DNA of 64,000 nt. It comes from CAYZJB01 sp964602985 (GTDB lineage: Bacteria > CLD3 > SB21). The DNA is taken from positions 40,171-104,170 of the forward strand of contig CAZRTJ010000011.1 in NCBI GenBank assembly GCA_964602985.1, in the 5' to 3' direction. Below are positions 42,121 to 52,172 of the stretch, piece by piece. Each line of letters opens with the position of its first letter. Within the stretch, counting starts at the first letter, position 1. The translations under genes and the position numbers were made by a program. The notes beneath the pieces are model-generated. The model ran no database searches. It saw only the letters and a list, made by a program, of their open reading frames with translations, and was not told the origin of the DNA.

Positions 42121-43713
42121 ATGACGTATCCAGATTCCATCCTGACACTGCTGATCTTCCTGCCGCTGGCCGGATTCCTGATTGCCTGCTTCCTTCCGAA
42201 AGCTCAGGAAACCGCGATCAAGGGGTTGACGCTGGCGGTGACGTTTGCAAATTTCTTGCTTTCGATTCCGATGTTTCTACAGTTTGACGGATCGTCTGCG
42301 GCCATGCAGTTTGTCTTTCGCACACCATGGATTCCCACCTGGGGCGCTGAATATTCGGTCGGGATAGACGGCCTCAGTCTTCTGCTTGTTTTGCTGACGA
42401 CGTTCACCATGCCGTTTGCGGTGCTGGCGAGCTGGAAGTCGATCCACGGCAACGTCAAAGGATTCATGCTGTCGTTGTTGTTGCTGGAATTCGGAATGAT
42501 CGGCGTGTTTGTGGTGCGGGACATGTTATTGTTCTACGTGTTTTGGGAAGCGATGCTGATTCCCATGTATCTGCTCATCGGCATTTGGGGTCATGATGAT
42601 CGAATCCGCGCCGCGGTGAAGTTCTTCCTGTATACGATGGCGGGTAGTCTCCTCATGTTGGTGGCGATTCTGTACATGTATTTTCAAACGGGATCGTACG
42701 TCATCGAGGGCCAGGTGCTCGCCGGTCACAGTTTTTCGCTGGAGCAATTCCATGCGCTTCAGCTTCCTTTGGACATTCAGCGCTGGCTGTTCCTTGCGTT
42801 TGCGCTCGCCTTTGCGATCAAGGTCCCGATGTTTCCGTTCCACACATGGCTACCGCTCGCCCACGTCGAGGCGCCGACGGCGGGGTCGGTCATCCTGGCG
42901 GGGATTCTGCTCAAGATGGGAACGTATGGCTTCTTGAGATTTTGCATTCCGTTCTTTCCGATCGTTTCGCTCGAATATGTTCCGTGGTTCAGCGTGATTG
43001 CGATCATCGGCATCCTGTATGGCGCTCTCGTTGCGATGGTCCAGCCGGACGCCAAGAAATTGATCGCCTACTCGTCGGTGAGTCACCTGGGGTACGTGAT
43101 GCTCGGAATATTTGCCATGACCCTTCAGGGCTGGCAGGGCGGTCTCATCCAGATGATCAATCACGGCGTTTCGACGGGCGCGCTGTTCCTGATGATCGGG
43201 ATGCTGTACGATCGACGACACACCCGTCTGATCGAGCAGTTCGGCGGGTTATGGAAGGTCATGCCGATGTTCAGCGTCGTTTTTCTGATCGTGTGTTTGT
43301 CCTCGCTGGGTCTGCCCGGAACCAACGGTTTTGTCGGGGAATTTCTGGTGTTGATCGGGACGTTCACTTCTGCGAACGATCACGCCATGGCGTATGCGGC
43401 ATTTGCCATGGTGGGGGTGATTCTGGCGGCTGTCTATCTGCTGTGGATGTACCAGCGCATGATGTACGGCGAGGTGAAACACGAGGAAAACAAGTCTCTG
43501 CCTGATTTGTCGAAACGAGAAATGGTCGTGCTGGTTCCGTTTCTGATCATGATCTTCTGGCTGGGGATTTATCCCAAGACGTTTATGGATAAGACAGAAA
43601 CCACGATGGATGCCTATCTGCAGGATTACCGCACGGCCGTGGAACTGCATCAGAAACAAAAAGGCGCAAAGGACGTCCAGACGAAAATACTGCCCGCCCG
43701 CCTCGCGGAGTAG
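42121..43713 (+). CDS. nuoM: NADH-quinone oxidoreductase subunit M
   Basis: A 530-residue antiporter-like subunit with about 14 helices. Landmarks: FYVFWEAMLIPMYLLIGIWG (helix-5 Glu), FAIKVPMFPFHTWLPLAHVE (helix-7 Lys), and AYSSVSHLGYVMLGIF. It starts 7 bases after nuoL. The expected next gene, nuoN, is displaced by a 3.4-kb Clp-type gene. Confidence 0.96.
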   Translation: MTYPDSILTLLIFLPLAGFLIACFLPKAQETAIKGLTLAVTFANFLLSIPMFLQFDGSSAAMQFVFRTPWIPTWGAEYSVGIDGLSLLLVLLTTFTMPFAVLASWKSIHGNVKGFMLSLLLLEFGMIGVFVVRDMLLFYVFWEAMLIPMYLLIGIWGHDDRIRAAVKFFLYTMAGSLLMLVAILYMYFQTGSYVIEGQVLAGHSFSLEQFHALQLPLDIQRWLFLAFALAFAIKVPMFPFHTWLPLAHVEAPTAGSVILAGILLKMGTYGFLRFCIPFFPIVSLEYVPWFSVIAIIGILYGALVAMVQPDAKKLIAYSSVSHLGYVMLGIFAMTLQGWQGGLIQMINHGVSTGALFLMIGMLYDRRHTRLIEQFGGLWKVMPMFSVVFLIVCLSSLGLPGTNGFVGEFLVLIGTFTSANDHAMAYAAFAMVGVILAAVYLLWMYQRMMYGEVKHEENKSLPDLSKREMVVLVPFLIMIFWLGIYPKTFMDKTETTMDAYLQDYRTAVELHQKQKGAKDVQTKILPARLAE

Positions 43714-43747
43714 CAGGTTGTCGTATGAGTTCCTGTGATCAAAACGA

Positions 43748-46700
43748 ATGCCGGACTTTTATCATACATATTGCGCCAGTTGCGCAAGACCCTTTTCCTT
43801 CGAGACGTCTCGAGTTTGCCCCTCCTGTCAGCATAAGATTTCTGCCGATCTGGTCCGTCTCCGCGAGACGTTAGCCGAAGAAATTTCCCGCAAAAATTAC
43901 GTCGGTATCGTCACCGAAGCCGTGCAGTTTGTCCGCAACGACAAGGTGGAAGAGGCGGCGCTGATTGTCCATGCATTGCAGGAGTCCGGGTACACGCACG
44001 ATGAGGATTTCCGTAAGATCGGCATGTTATTGCACGAGTCGCACAAAGACGCGCTGGCGCTGGTCTGCTGCGAGCGCGCGCTGGTGATCAATCCGCAGGA
44101 TTCGTGGAATCATCATTGTGTGGCGTTGTGCTATACGCAGATCGGCATGCTGGACAAAGCGCTCAAGGCCGCGCAAGAAGCCATTCGGCTTCGTCCCAGC
44201 GAGGGATCGCACTATCGGACGCTCGCACACGTCTACGATCGTCTGGGTCAACACACGCATTCCGCCAAAGCGGTTCTGCAGGAAATTGCGCTCACGAATC
44301 AATATGACAAGATTTTCGACCACTTGATCGAAGAAACAGTGGACCTGACCCAGTTGGAATCGTACAGCCAGGACGTCCTCAAGACGCATCCGCAGGCGAC
44401 GGCGGTCTATCTGGCCATGGGCAATTTGTATCTGGGCAAGTCCAATTTTCAGCGGGCCGAAGAGCACTTCAAACAGGCCATCGGCGCGCAGCCCAACGAT
44501 TCGCATCTACTCAACAAACTTGCGGAAGTCTATCAGAAGCAGAACAAGCTGGATGCCGCGGTCGAACAGTATAAGAAGATTCTGGCGTTCGATGAGCACA
44601 ACATCGAAACGCTCCGGAATCTCGGAAGATTGTTCAAAGACAAGAGCAAATGGGCCGAGGCGCTTGCGTATTTTGAAAGGATTTTGAAAATCAATTTCAA
44701 AGACAGCAACGCCGCATACGAAACAAAAGAGATGTATCGCAAACTGGGCAATCCCCAGAAAGCCATCGAGGTCATGAAGGATTACCAGAGGGCCGATGTC
44801 AGCTACTTCAATTGGGCGATGCATCACATTTTTGAGATCCTGTACTACGATTTGAAGGACGACAAACAGCTGTGCGAACTCGTCGAGAGCACTTATCCAA
44901 ACAAGGTCAACGAGTCGTTTGTCTACGATTATTATGGATACAGCCTGATGAACCTGGGCCGTCTGGATCAGGCAGTTAAATCGTTTGAGCGCTTCCAGGA
45001 GTTGGAGCCGAAAAACGCACGCGTCATGCGGGAATTGGGACGCGTGTTCTGCGATCTCCAGCGGTACCAAGACGCCATCGACGTACTGAAGAAGTCCTTC
45101 GCGATCGAGAGTAAAAATTCGTACGGATTCTACTACCTGGCCCTCGCGTATCACAAACTGAACCGCAACGACCTTGCGCGAAAGACCTTGGAAGAAGGCA
45201 AGCAGTACGATCCCAATTACAAATGGTTTGATGATTTACTGTCGGAAATTGATCCGAACTACTCCACGACGCAGACACAGGAGACCGCCACGAGTTCGCA
45301 GACGACAAGTGCGGTTCTCGGCGAACCGGTGCTGGCGGGCATGCCGAATTTCCTGCGCGATCTGACGCAACTGGCCAAGGAAAAAAAACTGGAAGACATC
45401 TATGGGCGACAGGTGGAACTGCGTGAGATGATCGAAGTGCTGTGTCGAAGAAGCAAAGCCAACCCATTGATCGTCGGCCAGCCCGGGGTCGGGAAAACCG
45501 TGTTGGTCAACGGGTTGGCGCATTTGCTCGCTCGACGGGAAGTGCCGGAAATTATCCGGGAGTATCGTCTGCTGGAACTGGAAGTGTTTGCGGTTGTCGC
45601 CGGTACGCGATACGTCGGAACTCTCGAGCAGAAATTCATGCAGCTGGCGCAATTCTGCCGCTCCAACAAGGTGATCATCTTCATCGACGAATTGCACACG
45701 CTGATGGGAGCCGGCTCCTACAGCTCGCATGAGACGGGGGGGCTGGATGAGATGTTTAAACCGCTTCTTACGCAGCCGGATTTCAAATTGATCGGCGCCA
45801 CTACGGACGAGGAGTACCAGAAGAACATCGCCAAGAGCGGCGCCTTTGAACGCCGATTCACGCGCATCACGGTGTTCGAACCGACGCGGGATGAGACGAT
45901 GCGGATTCTGGAGAATCACCGATCCAAGCTGGAGGATTTCTACCGGGTCAAGGTGAGCGACAAGGCGCTCCGGACGATCTACGATATGTCGGATCGTTAC
46001 GTGAGGACGCGATACATGCCCGACAAGGCGTGTGACATTTTGGAACGCAGCGCGATCAAAGCCAGTTTGTCCAAACCGGCAGATTCGACGGACATCGTAG
46101 AGGTCGGGGACCTGTTCATCTCACAGGCTATTTCCCAAGTGACGAGGATACCGGAGAGCAACATCCGAATCGATGCGATGGGGGGCATGGTGGATTTGGA
46201 AGACCGACTGCGGTCAAGGGTCGTCGGGCAGGAGGAGGCCGTTCGCAAGGTGGCCGAGGTTGTCCGCATGACCAAGAGCGATTTGGACGTCAACCCGGAA
46301 CGCCCGGACGGGGTGTTTCTGTTTGTCGGACCGACCGGCGTCGGCAAGACCGAAATGGCCAAGGCGCTTGCGGAGGCGCTCGAGGGAAGTGAGAAGCGGC
46401 TGGTGCGAATCGACATGTCCGAGTACAACGATCAGTATGCATTGTCCAAGCTGATCGGAACGGCTCCCGGCTATGTCGGATACGACGATGAAGGCCGCCT
46501 CACCAAGGCTGTGCGCGAAGATCCCTCGGCCGTCATTCTGCTGGATGAAATGGAAAAGGCGCACCCGAAGATCTATGAATCTTTTCTGCAGGTGTTTGAC
46601 GACGGCCGACTGACGGATGGAAAAGGCCAGACGATTTCGTTTTCCCACACGACGATTATCATGACGTCGAATCTCGGCGCCGAGTTCATCTACGGCAAGG

Positions 46701-47110
46701 CCAGGGTCGGTTTTTCTTCCGACAAGGTCGATCCGCATGAGGAGGTGGCCGCCGGCATACGAGAGTCCCTGAGAAAACATTTTTCGCCTGAATTTCTGAA
46801 CCGTATTGACGAGATTGTCGTGTTCCGGGCGTTGGATGAAAACACGCTGAAATCCATTGCGCGGCAGAAAGTGCACGTGATTGTCCAGCGCTTCGCCGAG
46901 AAGAGTTACAAGATCAACGTGGACGATCAAATCATCGATCTGTGCATTCAGAGCTTGGATTTCCGACGCGAAGGCGCCCGCGGACTCAACCGGTCTCTCG
47001 AGGAGACCATCTCCAGACCGCTCTCGCGGGTCATGATCCAGAATCCAGACTGCAAGGTCTACAGCGTAACCCGACACGAAAACGACGTTGTCGTGATGCG
47101 CGGAGCATAA
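43748..47110 (+). CDS. Zinc-ribbon/TPR/Clp AAA+ ATPase fusion
   Basis: A 1120-residue cytoplasmic protein. Residues 9-27 form a zinc ribbon (CASC, CPSC). Residues ~75-500 hold about a dozen TPR-like helical hairpins. Residues ~540-1115 are a two-ring ClpA/B-type unit. AAA-1 has GQPGVGKT from about 577 and FIDELHTLMGAGS. AAA-2 has GPTGVGKT from about 861, ILLDEMEKAHP, and a C-terminal small domain. The usual Clp N domain is replaced by the TPRs, and the ClpB-type coiled-coil middle domain is short or absent. By family it should unfold or remodel proteins chosen through the TPRs. Embedded in the nuo operon. Confidence 0.9.
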   Translation: MPDFYHTYCASCARPFSFETSRVCPSCQHKISADLVRLRETLAEEISRKNYVGIVTEAVQFVRNDKVEEAALIVHALQESGYTHDEDFRKIGMLLHESHKDALALVCCERALVINPQDSWNHHCVALCYTQIGMLDKALKAAQEAIRLRPSEGSHYRTLAHVYDRLGQHTHSAKAVLQEIALTNQYDKIFDHLIEETVDLTQLESYSQDVLKTHPQATAVYLAMGNLYLGKSNFQRAEEHFKQAIGAQPNDSHLLNKLAEVYQKQNKLDAAVEQYKKILAFDEHNIETLRNLGRLFKDKSKWAEALAYFERILKINFKDSNAAYETKEMYRKLGNPQKAIEVMKDYQRADVSYFNWAMHHIFEILYYDLKDDKQLCELVESTYPNKVNESFVYDYYGYSLMNLGRLDQAVKSFERFQELEPKNARVMRELGRVFCDLQRYQDAIDVLKKSFAIESKNSYGFYYLALAYHKLNRNDLARKTLEEGKQYDPNYKWFDDLLSEIDPNYSTTQTQETATSSQTTSAVLGEPVLAGMPNFLRDLTQLAKEKKLEDIYGRQVELREMIEVLCRRSKANPLIVGQPGVGKTVLVNGLAHLLARREVPEIIREYRLLELEVFAVVAGTRYVGTLEQKFMQLAQFCRSNKVIIFIDELHTLMGAGSYSSHETGGLDEMFKPLLTQPDFKLIGATTDEEYQKNIAKSGAFERRFTRITVFEPTRDETMRILENHRSKLEDFYRVKVSDKALRTIYDMSDRYVRTRYMPDKACDILERSAIKASLSKPADSTDIVEVGDLFISQAISQVTRIPESNIRIDAMGGMVDLEDRLRSRVVGQEEAVRKVAEVVRMTKSDLDVNPERPDGVFLFVGPTGVGKTEMAKALAEALEGSEKRLVRIDMSEYNDQYALSKLIGTAPGYVGYDDEGRLTKAVREDPSAVILLDEMEKAHPKIYESFLQVFDDGRLTDGKGQTISFSHTTIIMTSNLGAEFIYGKARVGFSSDKVDPHEEVAAGIRESLRKHFSPEFLNRIDEIVVFRALDENTLKSIARQKVHVIVQRFAEKSYKINVDDQIIDLCIQSLDFRREGARGLNRSLEETISRPLSRVMIQNPDCKVYSVTRHENDVVVMRGA

Positions 47111-47132
47111 GGTGTAACGAACGGAGGCTTTT

Positions 47133-48578
47133 GTGGAGGTCATCATTCCGACAGTCCATCTCTCGGCAATTCTGCCGCAGATCATCCTCACGGGGGGAGC
47201 GTGTCTCGTGCTTTTGCTTGGGGCGTTTGTTCCGGGCTCGCGTCGATCGCTTGCCTACCTCACGGCGATCGTCTGCCTGGCCGCGCTGGTTTCGACGCTC
47301 CGGCTTTGGTCGGCGAATGAAAGCGTCTTTGGCGGGATGTTGACCATCAATGTCTATTCCAATGCATTTAATCTAATCATCCTGCTGAGCGCCTTTCTGG
47401 TTTGTCTGATCACACACGACGGGGTGACACCGTCCAAGACTGGCGAATTCTTCTCCATCCTGCTGATCGCCACGCTGGGCATGCTGGTGATGGCCTCCAG
47501 CCAGCATCTAATGGTCATTTTCCTTGGTTTGGAAATTCTGTCGATCGCGTTGTATGTGCTCATCGGTATGAATCGCGCGCGTACGCACGCTCTGGAGGCA
47601 TCGCTTAAGTATTTTCTTCTGGGCGCGTTTGCATCCGGGTTCTTCTTGTACGGGATTTCATTGACCTACGGAGCGACCGGGAGCATGGACCTGGTCGTGA
47701 TCGCTCAGTATCTCTCGGTCAATATTTTGCTGGGAGATCCGTTGATGCTGGGTGGCGTTGCCTTGCTGTTCATCGGGTTTGGGTTCAAAGTGGCGCTGGT
47801 TCCGTTCCACATGTGGTCGCCGGACGTGTACCAGGGTTCGCCGGCTCCGGTCACAGCCTTTCTGGCAACGGCGCCCAAGGCCGCAGCGTTCTCGGCTTTT
47901 GCGCGGGTTTTTGTGGACACGTTGAGTCCGTTGTACATGGATTGGTCAGATATTGTGTACTGGATCTGTATTCTCACGATGGTCATGGGGAATCTGCTCG
48001 CCCTCATTCAACAAGACATCAAACGGATGCTGGCGTTTTCAAGTATTGCACACGCGGGCTATATCCTGATGGCGATCCTGGCGGGGCCGTTATTGAAGGA
48101 GACGAATCCGTCGTTGACATCCGCATCGATCATCTTCTATGTGCTGGTGTACAGTCTGATGAATTTGACCGCGTTTGCGGTGATTTACGTTTTCGAAAGC
48201 CGCGAGCGACGCAATTTGAAGATCGATCAACTTGCCGGATTCGGACAGAAGTATCCACTGCTCAGCATGGCCATGACCATTTCCATGTTATCCCTGGCGG
48301 GAATTCCGTTGACGGGCGGATTCATTGGCAAACTGCAGATTTTCTCCGCCGCGCTCGACGCGGGTTACGTTACACTCACCATCGTGGCCGTTGCGACGGC
48401 GTTGGTTTCAGTCTATTACTATTTGAACGTCCTTGTGAAGATGTACTTCAGCGAAGCGGAGGAGACCCTGGAGGATGTGCCGGTCACGCGTTCCACGGCT
48501 TTTGCGATCGTGCTAAGCTCGGCGGGCATTATCCTGTTGGGAGTCATTCCGTCCGTGTTAATGAAATTCTTGTCGTAA
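47133..48578 (+). CDS. nuoN: NADH-quinone oxidoreductase subunit N
   Basis: A 481-residue antiporter-like subunit starting at GTG 47133 (GGAGG 5 bases upstream). Landmarks: VIFLGLEILSIALYVLIGMN (helix-5 Glu), GFGFKVALVPFHMWSPDVYQGSP (helix-7 Lys), and LAFSSIAHAGYILMAIL. It ends the complex I set and is separated from nuoM by the Clp-type gene. Confidence 0.95.
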   Translation: MEVIIPTVHLSAILPQIILTGGACLVLLLGAFVPGSRRSLAYLTAIVCLAALVSTLRLWSANESVFGGMLTINVYSNAFNLIILLSAFLVCLITHDGVTPSKTGEFFSILLIATLGMLVMASSQHLMVIFLGLEILSIALYVLIGMNRARTHALEASLKYFLLGAFASGFFLYGISLTYGATGSMDLVVIAQYLSVNILLGDPLMLGGVALLFIGFGFKVALVPFHMWSPDVYQGSPAPVTAFLATAPKAAAFSAFARVFVDTLSPLYMDWSDIVYWICILTMVMGNLLALIQQDIKRMLAFSSIAHAGYILMAILAGPLLKETNPSLTSASIIFYVLVYSLMNLTAFAVIYVFESRERRNLKIDQLAGFGQKYPLLSMAMTISMLSLAGIPLTGGFIGKLQIFSAALDAGYVTLTIVAVATALVSVYYYLNVLVKMYFSEAEETLEDVPVTRSTAFAIVLSSAGIILLGVIPSVLMKFLS

Positions 48579-48648
48579 TGCGATTGACGAAACCAGACTT
48601 GCATCCGGCGGCCGGAAAGAATCCGGCCGTCTGCATTCTGATGGAGAG

Positions 48649-49629
48649 ATGGGATTGAATATTGTCGTTCTTGCGGGAGGGTTTTCATCGGAACGGAATG
48701 TTTCTCTGGCCTCTTCCAAAGCCATTTGCACTGCGTTGGTTGGATTGGGGCATGCAGTAACCCCTCTGGACCCGGCGACCGGTGCGGAAGTCTTGTGGCC
48801 GGCCGGACCCGTCGGCGCCACAGCCAGCGCCCTGCCGGCGGATGGAGATGCTGTATCGGCGGGACTGGCCGCTCTGATTCGACATCCTGCGTTTCTCGCC
48901 GCCGACTGCATCTTCAACGGACTCCATGGCGGCATAGGAGAGAACGGCATCCTTCAGGGGTTGATGGACGCGCTGGGAAAAACGTACACCGGTTCGGGCG
49001 CTCTTGCGAGTGCGCTGGCGATGGACAAGTATCATTCCAAAAGGATGTTCGATAGCGTAGGCGTCCGGACGCCCCCGTATCTGCTGTCGTCCGACTGTGC
49101 GGAGATTCGCAAGTCGATCCCCCCGCCTCGCGTAGTCAAGCCGAACTCCGAAGGGTCCACCGTCGGGCTGACCATCGTCCAGGAAGAAAATCAGTTGGAG
49201 CCCGCCGTCGAGTTAGCCAAGCGATACGGCGACGTTCTGGTTGAGTCGTACATCGCAGGCCGCGAGATCACCGTGGCCGTGTTGGAGGATTCCGCATTGC
49301 CGGTCATCGAGATCATTCCCGAAGGCGGTTTCTACGATTACGAGCACAAATACACAAAGGGCAAGACCCAGTACCACTGCCCGGCCGACCTCCTCCAGTC
49401 GCAGGCGGAGAAGGTGAAACACCAGGCGATTCTTGCTCATCGCGCGCTGCGTTGTTCGGGTTATTCCAGAATTGATTTTCGCCTGGGTTTGGATAATCAA
49501 TTTTATTGTCTGGAAGTGAACACGCTTCCCGGAATGACCGAAACCAGTCTCGTTCCAAAAGCCGCGGCGGCCGCAGGGATGAATTTCGAACGACTCATTG
49601 AACGCATCCTGCGGTCGGCGAACGCATGA
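48649..49629 (+). CDS. ddl: D-alanine--D-alanine ligase
   Basis: A 326-residue ATP-grasp ligase making D-Ala-D-Ala for peptidoglycan. Landmarks: VVLAGGFSSERNVSLASS (N-terminal Glu-Ser substrate site), FNGLHGGIGENGILQGLMD, YTGSGALASALAMDK, VVKPNSEGSTVGLTIV, SYIAGREITVAVL, and YSRIDFRLG with FYCLEVNTLPGMTETS. Its length is normal. GGAG precedes ATG 48649. It ends 4 bases into the next gene (ATGATGA overlap). Confidence 0.93.
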   Translation: MGLNIVVLAGGFSSERNVSLASSKAICTALVGLGHAVTPLDPATGAEVLWPAGPVGATASALPADGDAVSAGLAALIRHPAFLAADCIFNGLHGGIGENGILQGLMDALGKTYTGSGALASALAMDKYHSKRMFDSVGVRTPPYLLSSDCAEIRKSIPPPRVVKPNSEGSTVGLTIVQEENQLEPAVELAKRYGDVLVESYIAGREITVAVLEDSALPVIEIIPEGGFYDYEHKYTKGKTQYHCPADLLQSQAEKVKHQAILAHRALRCSGYSRIDFRLGLDNQFYCLEVNTLPGMTETSLVPKAAAAAGMNFERLIERILRSANA

Positions 49630-51353
49630 TGAAGAAACTTCTCTACGCGCTCGTGCTGCTTTCCTGCGGCGCACCCGACGCTCCCAAAGAGAGTCTTGCA
49701 TTTGTTCGTCCGCATCTGACTCTTCTGTCTGACAATTTCGACGAGGCGCAGGCAGTGTCCGTGGTGGATTCGCTGACGCGCGTCTGGCGCATCGCGGGCA
49801 CGTCCGGGTATGAGACGGCGTCCTCGCTGATCGTTCGCCACCTCTCGGAGGCTGGATTTGGTCGGCAAGAGGGTCTTGCGCTGACGGTGGAGAAGTATCC
49901 GCTGGACATTCCTCTTGCGTGGGAGCCCCGGTCCGCGCAGTTTTCCGTTGTCGATGCGAAGGGTCGAACCCACCGAGTGGCCTCGTTCGATTCGGTCGCG
50001 GTCATGCTGTGTCCCAACAGCTACCCCACGAATGTCACCGCGCCGATCGTCGACATCGGCATGGGCGCTCAGGCCGAAGACTATTTCAAGAAAGACATCC
50101 GCGGAAAGATTGTTCTAGGGGAGGCGCCGGTGTCGGCGCTGTATCATCACGCGGTGAAGACACGGGGCGCGGCCGGTGTCGTGTCATCGTATATCCTGGA
50201 CGTGCATCAGGCGCATCCGGACCTGGTACACACCGAGGACATTCCCTATTCCACCGAAACCAAGGGTTTTGGATTGAAGATTAGTCAATCGCAGCTATCG
50301 ACCATTCGGGAATGGCTGAATGCAGGATCGGCGCGCGCCGCAGTGTCGATCGACACGCGCTTCGTGTCCGGCGAGCAGTCCGTGATCCACGCGAGTATCG
50401 CGGGAACGGAGCGGAAGAACGAACACGTCATAGCGGTCGCGCATCTCGATCACTACAAACCCGGCGCAAATGACAATGCGAGCGGGAGCGCGACTCTTTT
50501 GCAGATGGCCTCCGCGATGAGCCGCGACACGGCCCATGGCCCGCGCCGAACGATGGATTTTCTTTGGGTGGATGAGTACGTCAATGAATTCCGCTCCGGA
50601 GGCACTGGAGCCTGGATTCGAAACCACCTGGAAGACTTCAAGCAAACCGTCGCCATGTTTGCCGTGGACATGGTGGGAGCCGATGCGCGGAAGAGCGGCG
50701 GAAGTTTCCGAATCGAAAAGTATCCCGATCCTTCCATTACGTTTCCACGTCCCCATGACGCGCCATCAGGCTGGAAACAAGAACAGGATGCACGCATCGT
50801 CCCCGTCCCCGGCGCTTTTATCAACGATTACGTGCTGACGATCTGCCGGATGAGGCAGATGGAGACGCCGTGGAAACTGACGTCCAATCCGTACGAAGGC
50901 GGCAGTGACCATGTGCCTTTCGTCGAGGCTCAGATTCCGGCCGTGCTTGCATGGCACTATCCCGATCCGTTTTATCACAGTTCGCTCGATGATGTGGACA
51001 AGATCGACCCGACCGAGATGAAGAACGCCGGCGTGGTCGTGGGCGCGGCGATGCTGGGTTTGGCCCACGCCGACGAACGGGAGTCGGTGGAAATGCTGGA
51101 CCTTCTTACGTCGTCGGCACGTCGTCGGTTTGAATTGGAATTGTCGGAAAGTCAGCGCGTGCTGGGTTCGGGCGGTGATCTTGTCCGGGAAAAAGAAATT
51201 TTGGAGGCGTGGCAAATGTGGTATGTGGAGGCGATTCGTTCTGTCGCGAGGTTGGTTGCGGCCGGTCGCATGGACTCGCAAGTCAAGGACGCCGAAGAAA
51301 CCATCCGGCAAATTGCATCCGAATCGATCCATCGACTGCAAGCACGCAATTGA
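49626..51353 (+). CDS. M28 family metallopeptidase, lipoprotein
   Basis: A 575-residue lipoprotein (signal MMKKLLYALVLLSC, Cys14). A PA-like insert lies at ~135-210. The M28 zinc core follows: VAHLDHYKPGANDNASGSAT (His273, Asp283 as metal ligands), WVDEY (Asp316, Glu317), AVDMVGAD, and a distal GGSDHVPF His. An aminopeptidase or carboxypeptidase acting outside the inner membrane is expected. The ~90-residue C-terminal helix is an addition. It overlaps ddl by 4 bases. Confidence 0.88.
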   Translation: MMKKLLYALVLLSCGAPDAPKESLAFVRPHLTLLSDNFDEAQAVSVVDSLTRVWRIAGTSGYETASSLIVRHLSEAGFGRQEGLALTVEKYPLDIPLAWEPRSAQFSVVDAKGRTHRVASFDSVAVMLCPNSYPTNVTAPIVDIGMGAQAEDYFKKDIRGKIVLGEAPVSALYHHAVKTRGAAGVVSSYILDVHQAHPDLVHTEDIPYSTETKGFGLKISQSQLSTIREWLNAGSARAAVSIDTRFVSGEQSVIHASIAGTERKNEHVIAVAHLDHYKPGANDNASGSATLLQMASAMSRDTAHGPRRTMDFLWVDEYVNEFRSGGTGAWIRNHLEDFKQTVAMFAVDMVGADARKSGGSFRIEKYPDPSITFPRPHDAPSGWKQEQDARIVPVPGAFINDYVLTICRMRQMETPWKLTSNPYEGGSDHVPFVEAQIPAVLAWHYPDPFYHSSLDDVDKIDPTEMKNAGVVVGAAMLGLAHADERESVEMLDLLTSSARRRFELELSESQRVLGSGGDLVREKEILEAWQMWYVEAIRSVARLVAAGRMDSQVKDAEETIRQIASESIHRLQARN

Positions 51354-51395
51354 GCCAATCCAAACGAAGGCAGGAAATACACAAGGAGACGCATC

Positions 51396-52172
51396 ATGAA
51401 GAATTTGCAATTTGAAATCAAGAACCGCATCGCCTACGTCACCATCAACCGCCCCGACAAGCTGAACGCCCTCAATACCGAGACATTTGGTGAACTCTTC
51501 GAGGTGATGAAAAAAGTGAACGAGGACGCCGGAGTCATCGGTGTCGTCCTGACCGGTAGTGGGGACAAAGCATTCGTCGCGGGCGCAGACATCAGCGAGT
51601 TGGCGGTGCAGACGCCGGTCACCGCGAAGGAATTTGCCCTGCGCAGTGAGCAGGTTCTCTGCTTCATCGAACGTATGAACAAGCCCGTGATTGCCGCGGT
51701 CAACGGATTTGCGTTAGGCGGCGGATGCGAATTGTCCATGGCGTGTCACATGCGCATCGCGTCGGAAGGCGCGCGATTCGGCCAGCCGGAAGTGAATCTG
51801 GGTTTGATCGCGGGTAACGGAGGCACGCAACGGCTTCCGCGTCTGGTCGGCAAAGGCCGGGCCCTGGAAATTCTGCTTACTGGGGACATGATTTCTGCCG
51901 AAGAAGCGCATCGGATCGGCTTGGCCAATCGCGTGGTGAAAAAAGAAGAACTGATTCCAACCTGTGAAAAGATCCTGAATACAATCGGCGCCAAGGCGCC
52001 CGTCGCGATCCAGTTGTCCATCGAAGCCGTGCAGAGTGGTTTGGAAATGACGCTGGAAGAAGGATTGAATCTCGAAGCCAATCTTTTTGGTCTGGTATTC
52101 TCGACGGACGACATGAAGGAAGGAACAAAAGCGTTTCTGGAAAAACGAAAAGCGAATTTCCAAGGCAAATGA
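51396..52172 (+). CDS. Enoyl-CoA hydratase/isomerase (crotonase family)
   Basis: A 258-residue crotonase, the usual length. Landmarks: RIAYVTINRPDKLNALN, FVAGADISEL (oxyanion Gly-Ala-Asp), NGFALGGGCELSMACHMRIA, GQPEVNLGLIAGNGGTQRL, and GLANRVV. The two acidic catalytic positions, in the SEGARFG and PEVNLGL blocks, appear present, so hydratase activity in fatty-acid or amino-acid catabolism is likely. The stop overlaps cdsA. Confidence 0.9.
   Translation: MKNLQFEIKNRIAYVTINRPDKLNALNTETFGELFEVMKKVNEDAGVIGVVLTGSGDKAFVAGADISELAVQTPVTAKEFALRSEQVLCFIERMNKPVIAAVNGFALGGGCELSMACHMRIASEGARFGQPEVNLGLIAGNGGTQRLPRLVGKGRALEILLTGDMISAEEAHRIGLANRVVKKEELIPTCEKILNTIGAKAPVAIQLSIEAVQSGLEMTLEEGLNLEANLFGLVFSTDDMKEGTKAFLEKRKANFQGK

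Noticed and set aside
40149..42140. 663-codon open frame on the minus strand opposite nuoL
   Set aside because: Same kind of shadow; nuoL is unmistakable on the plus strand and the antisense product has no hydrophobic core or motif.
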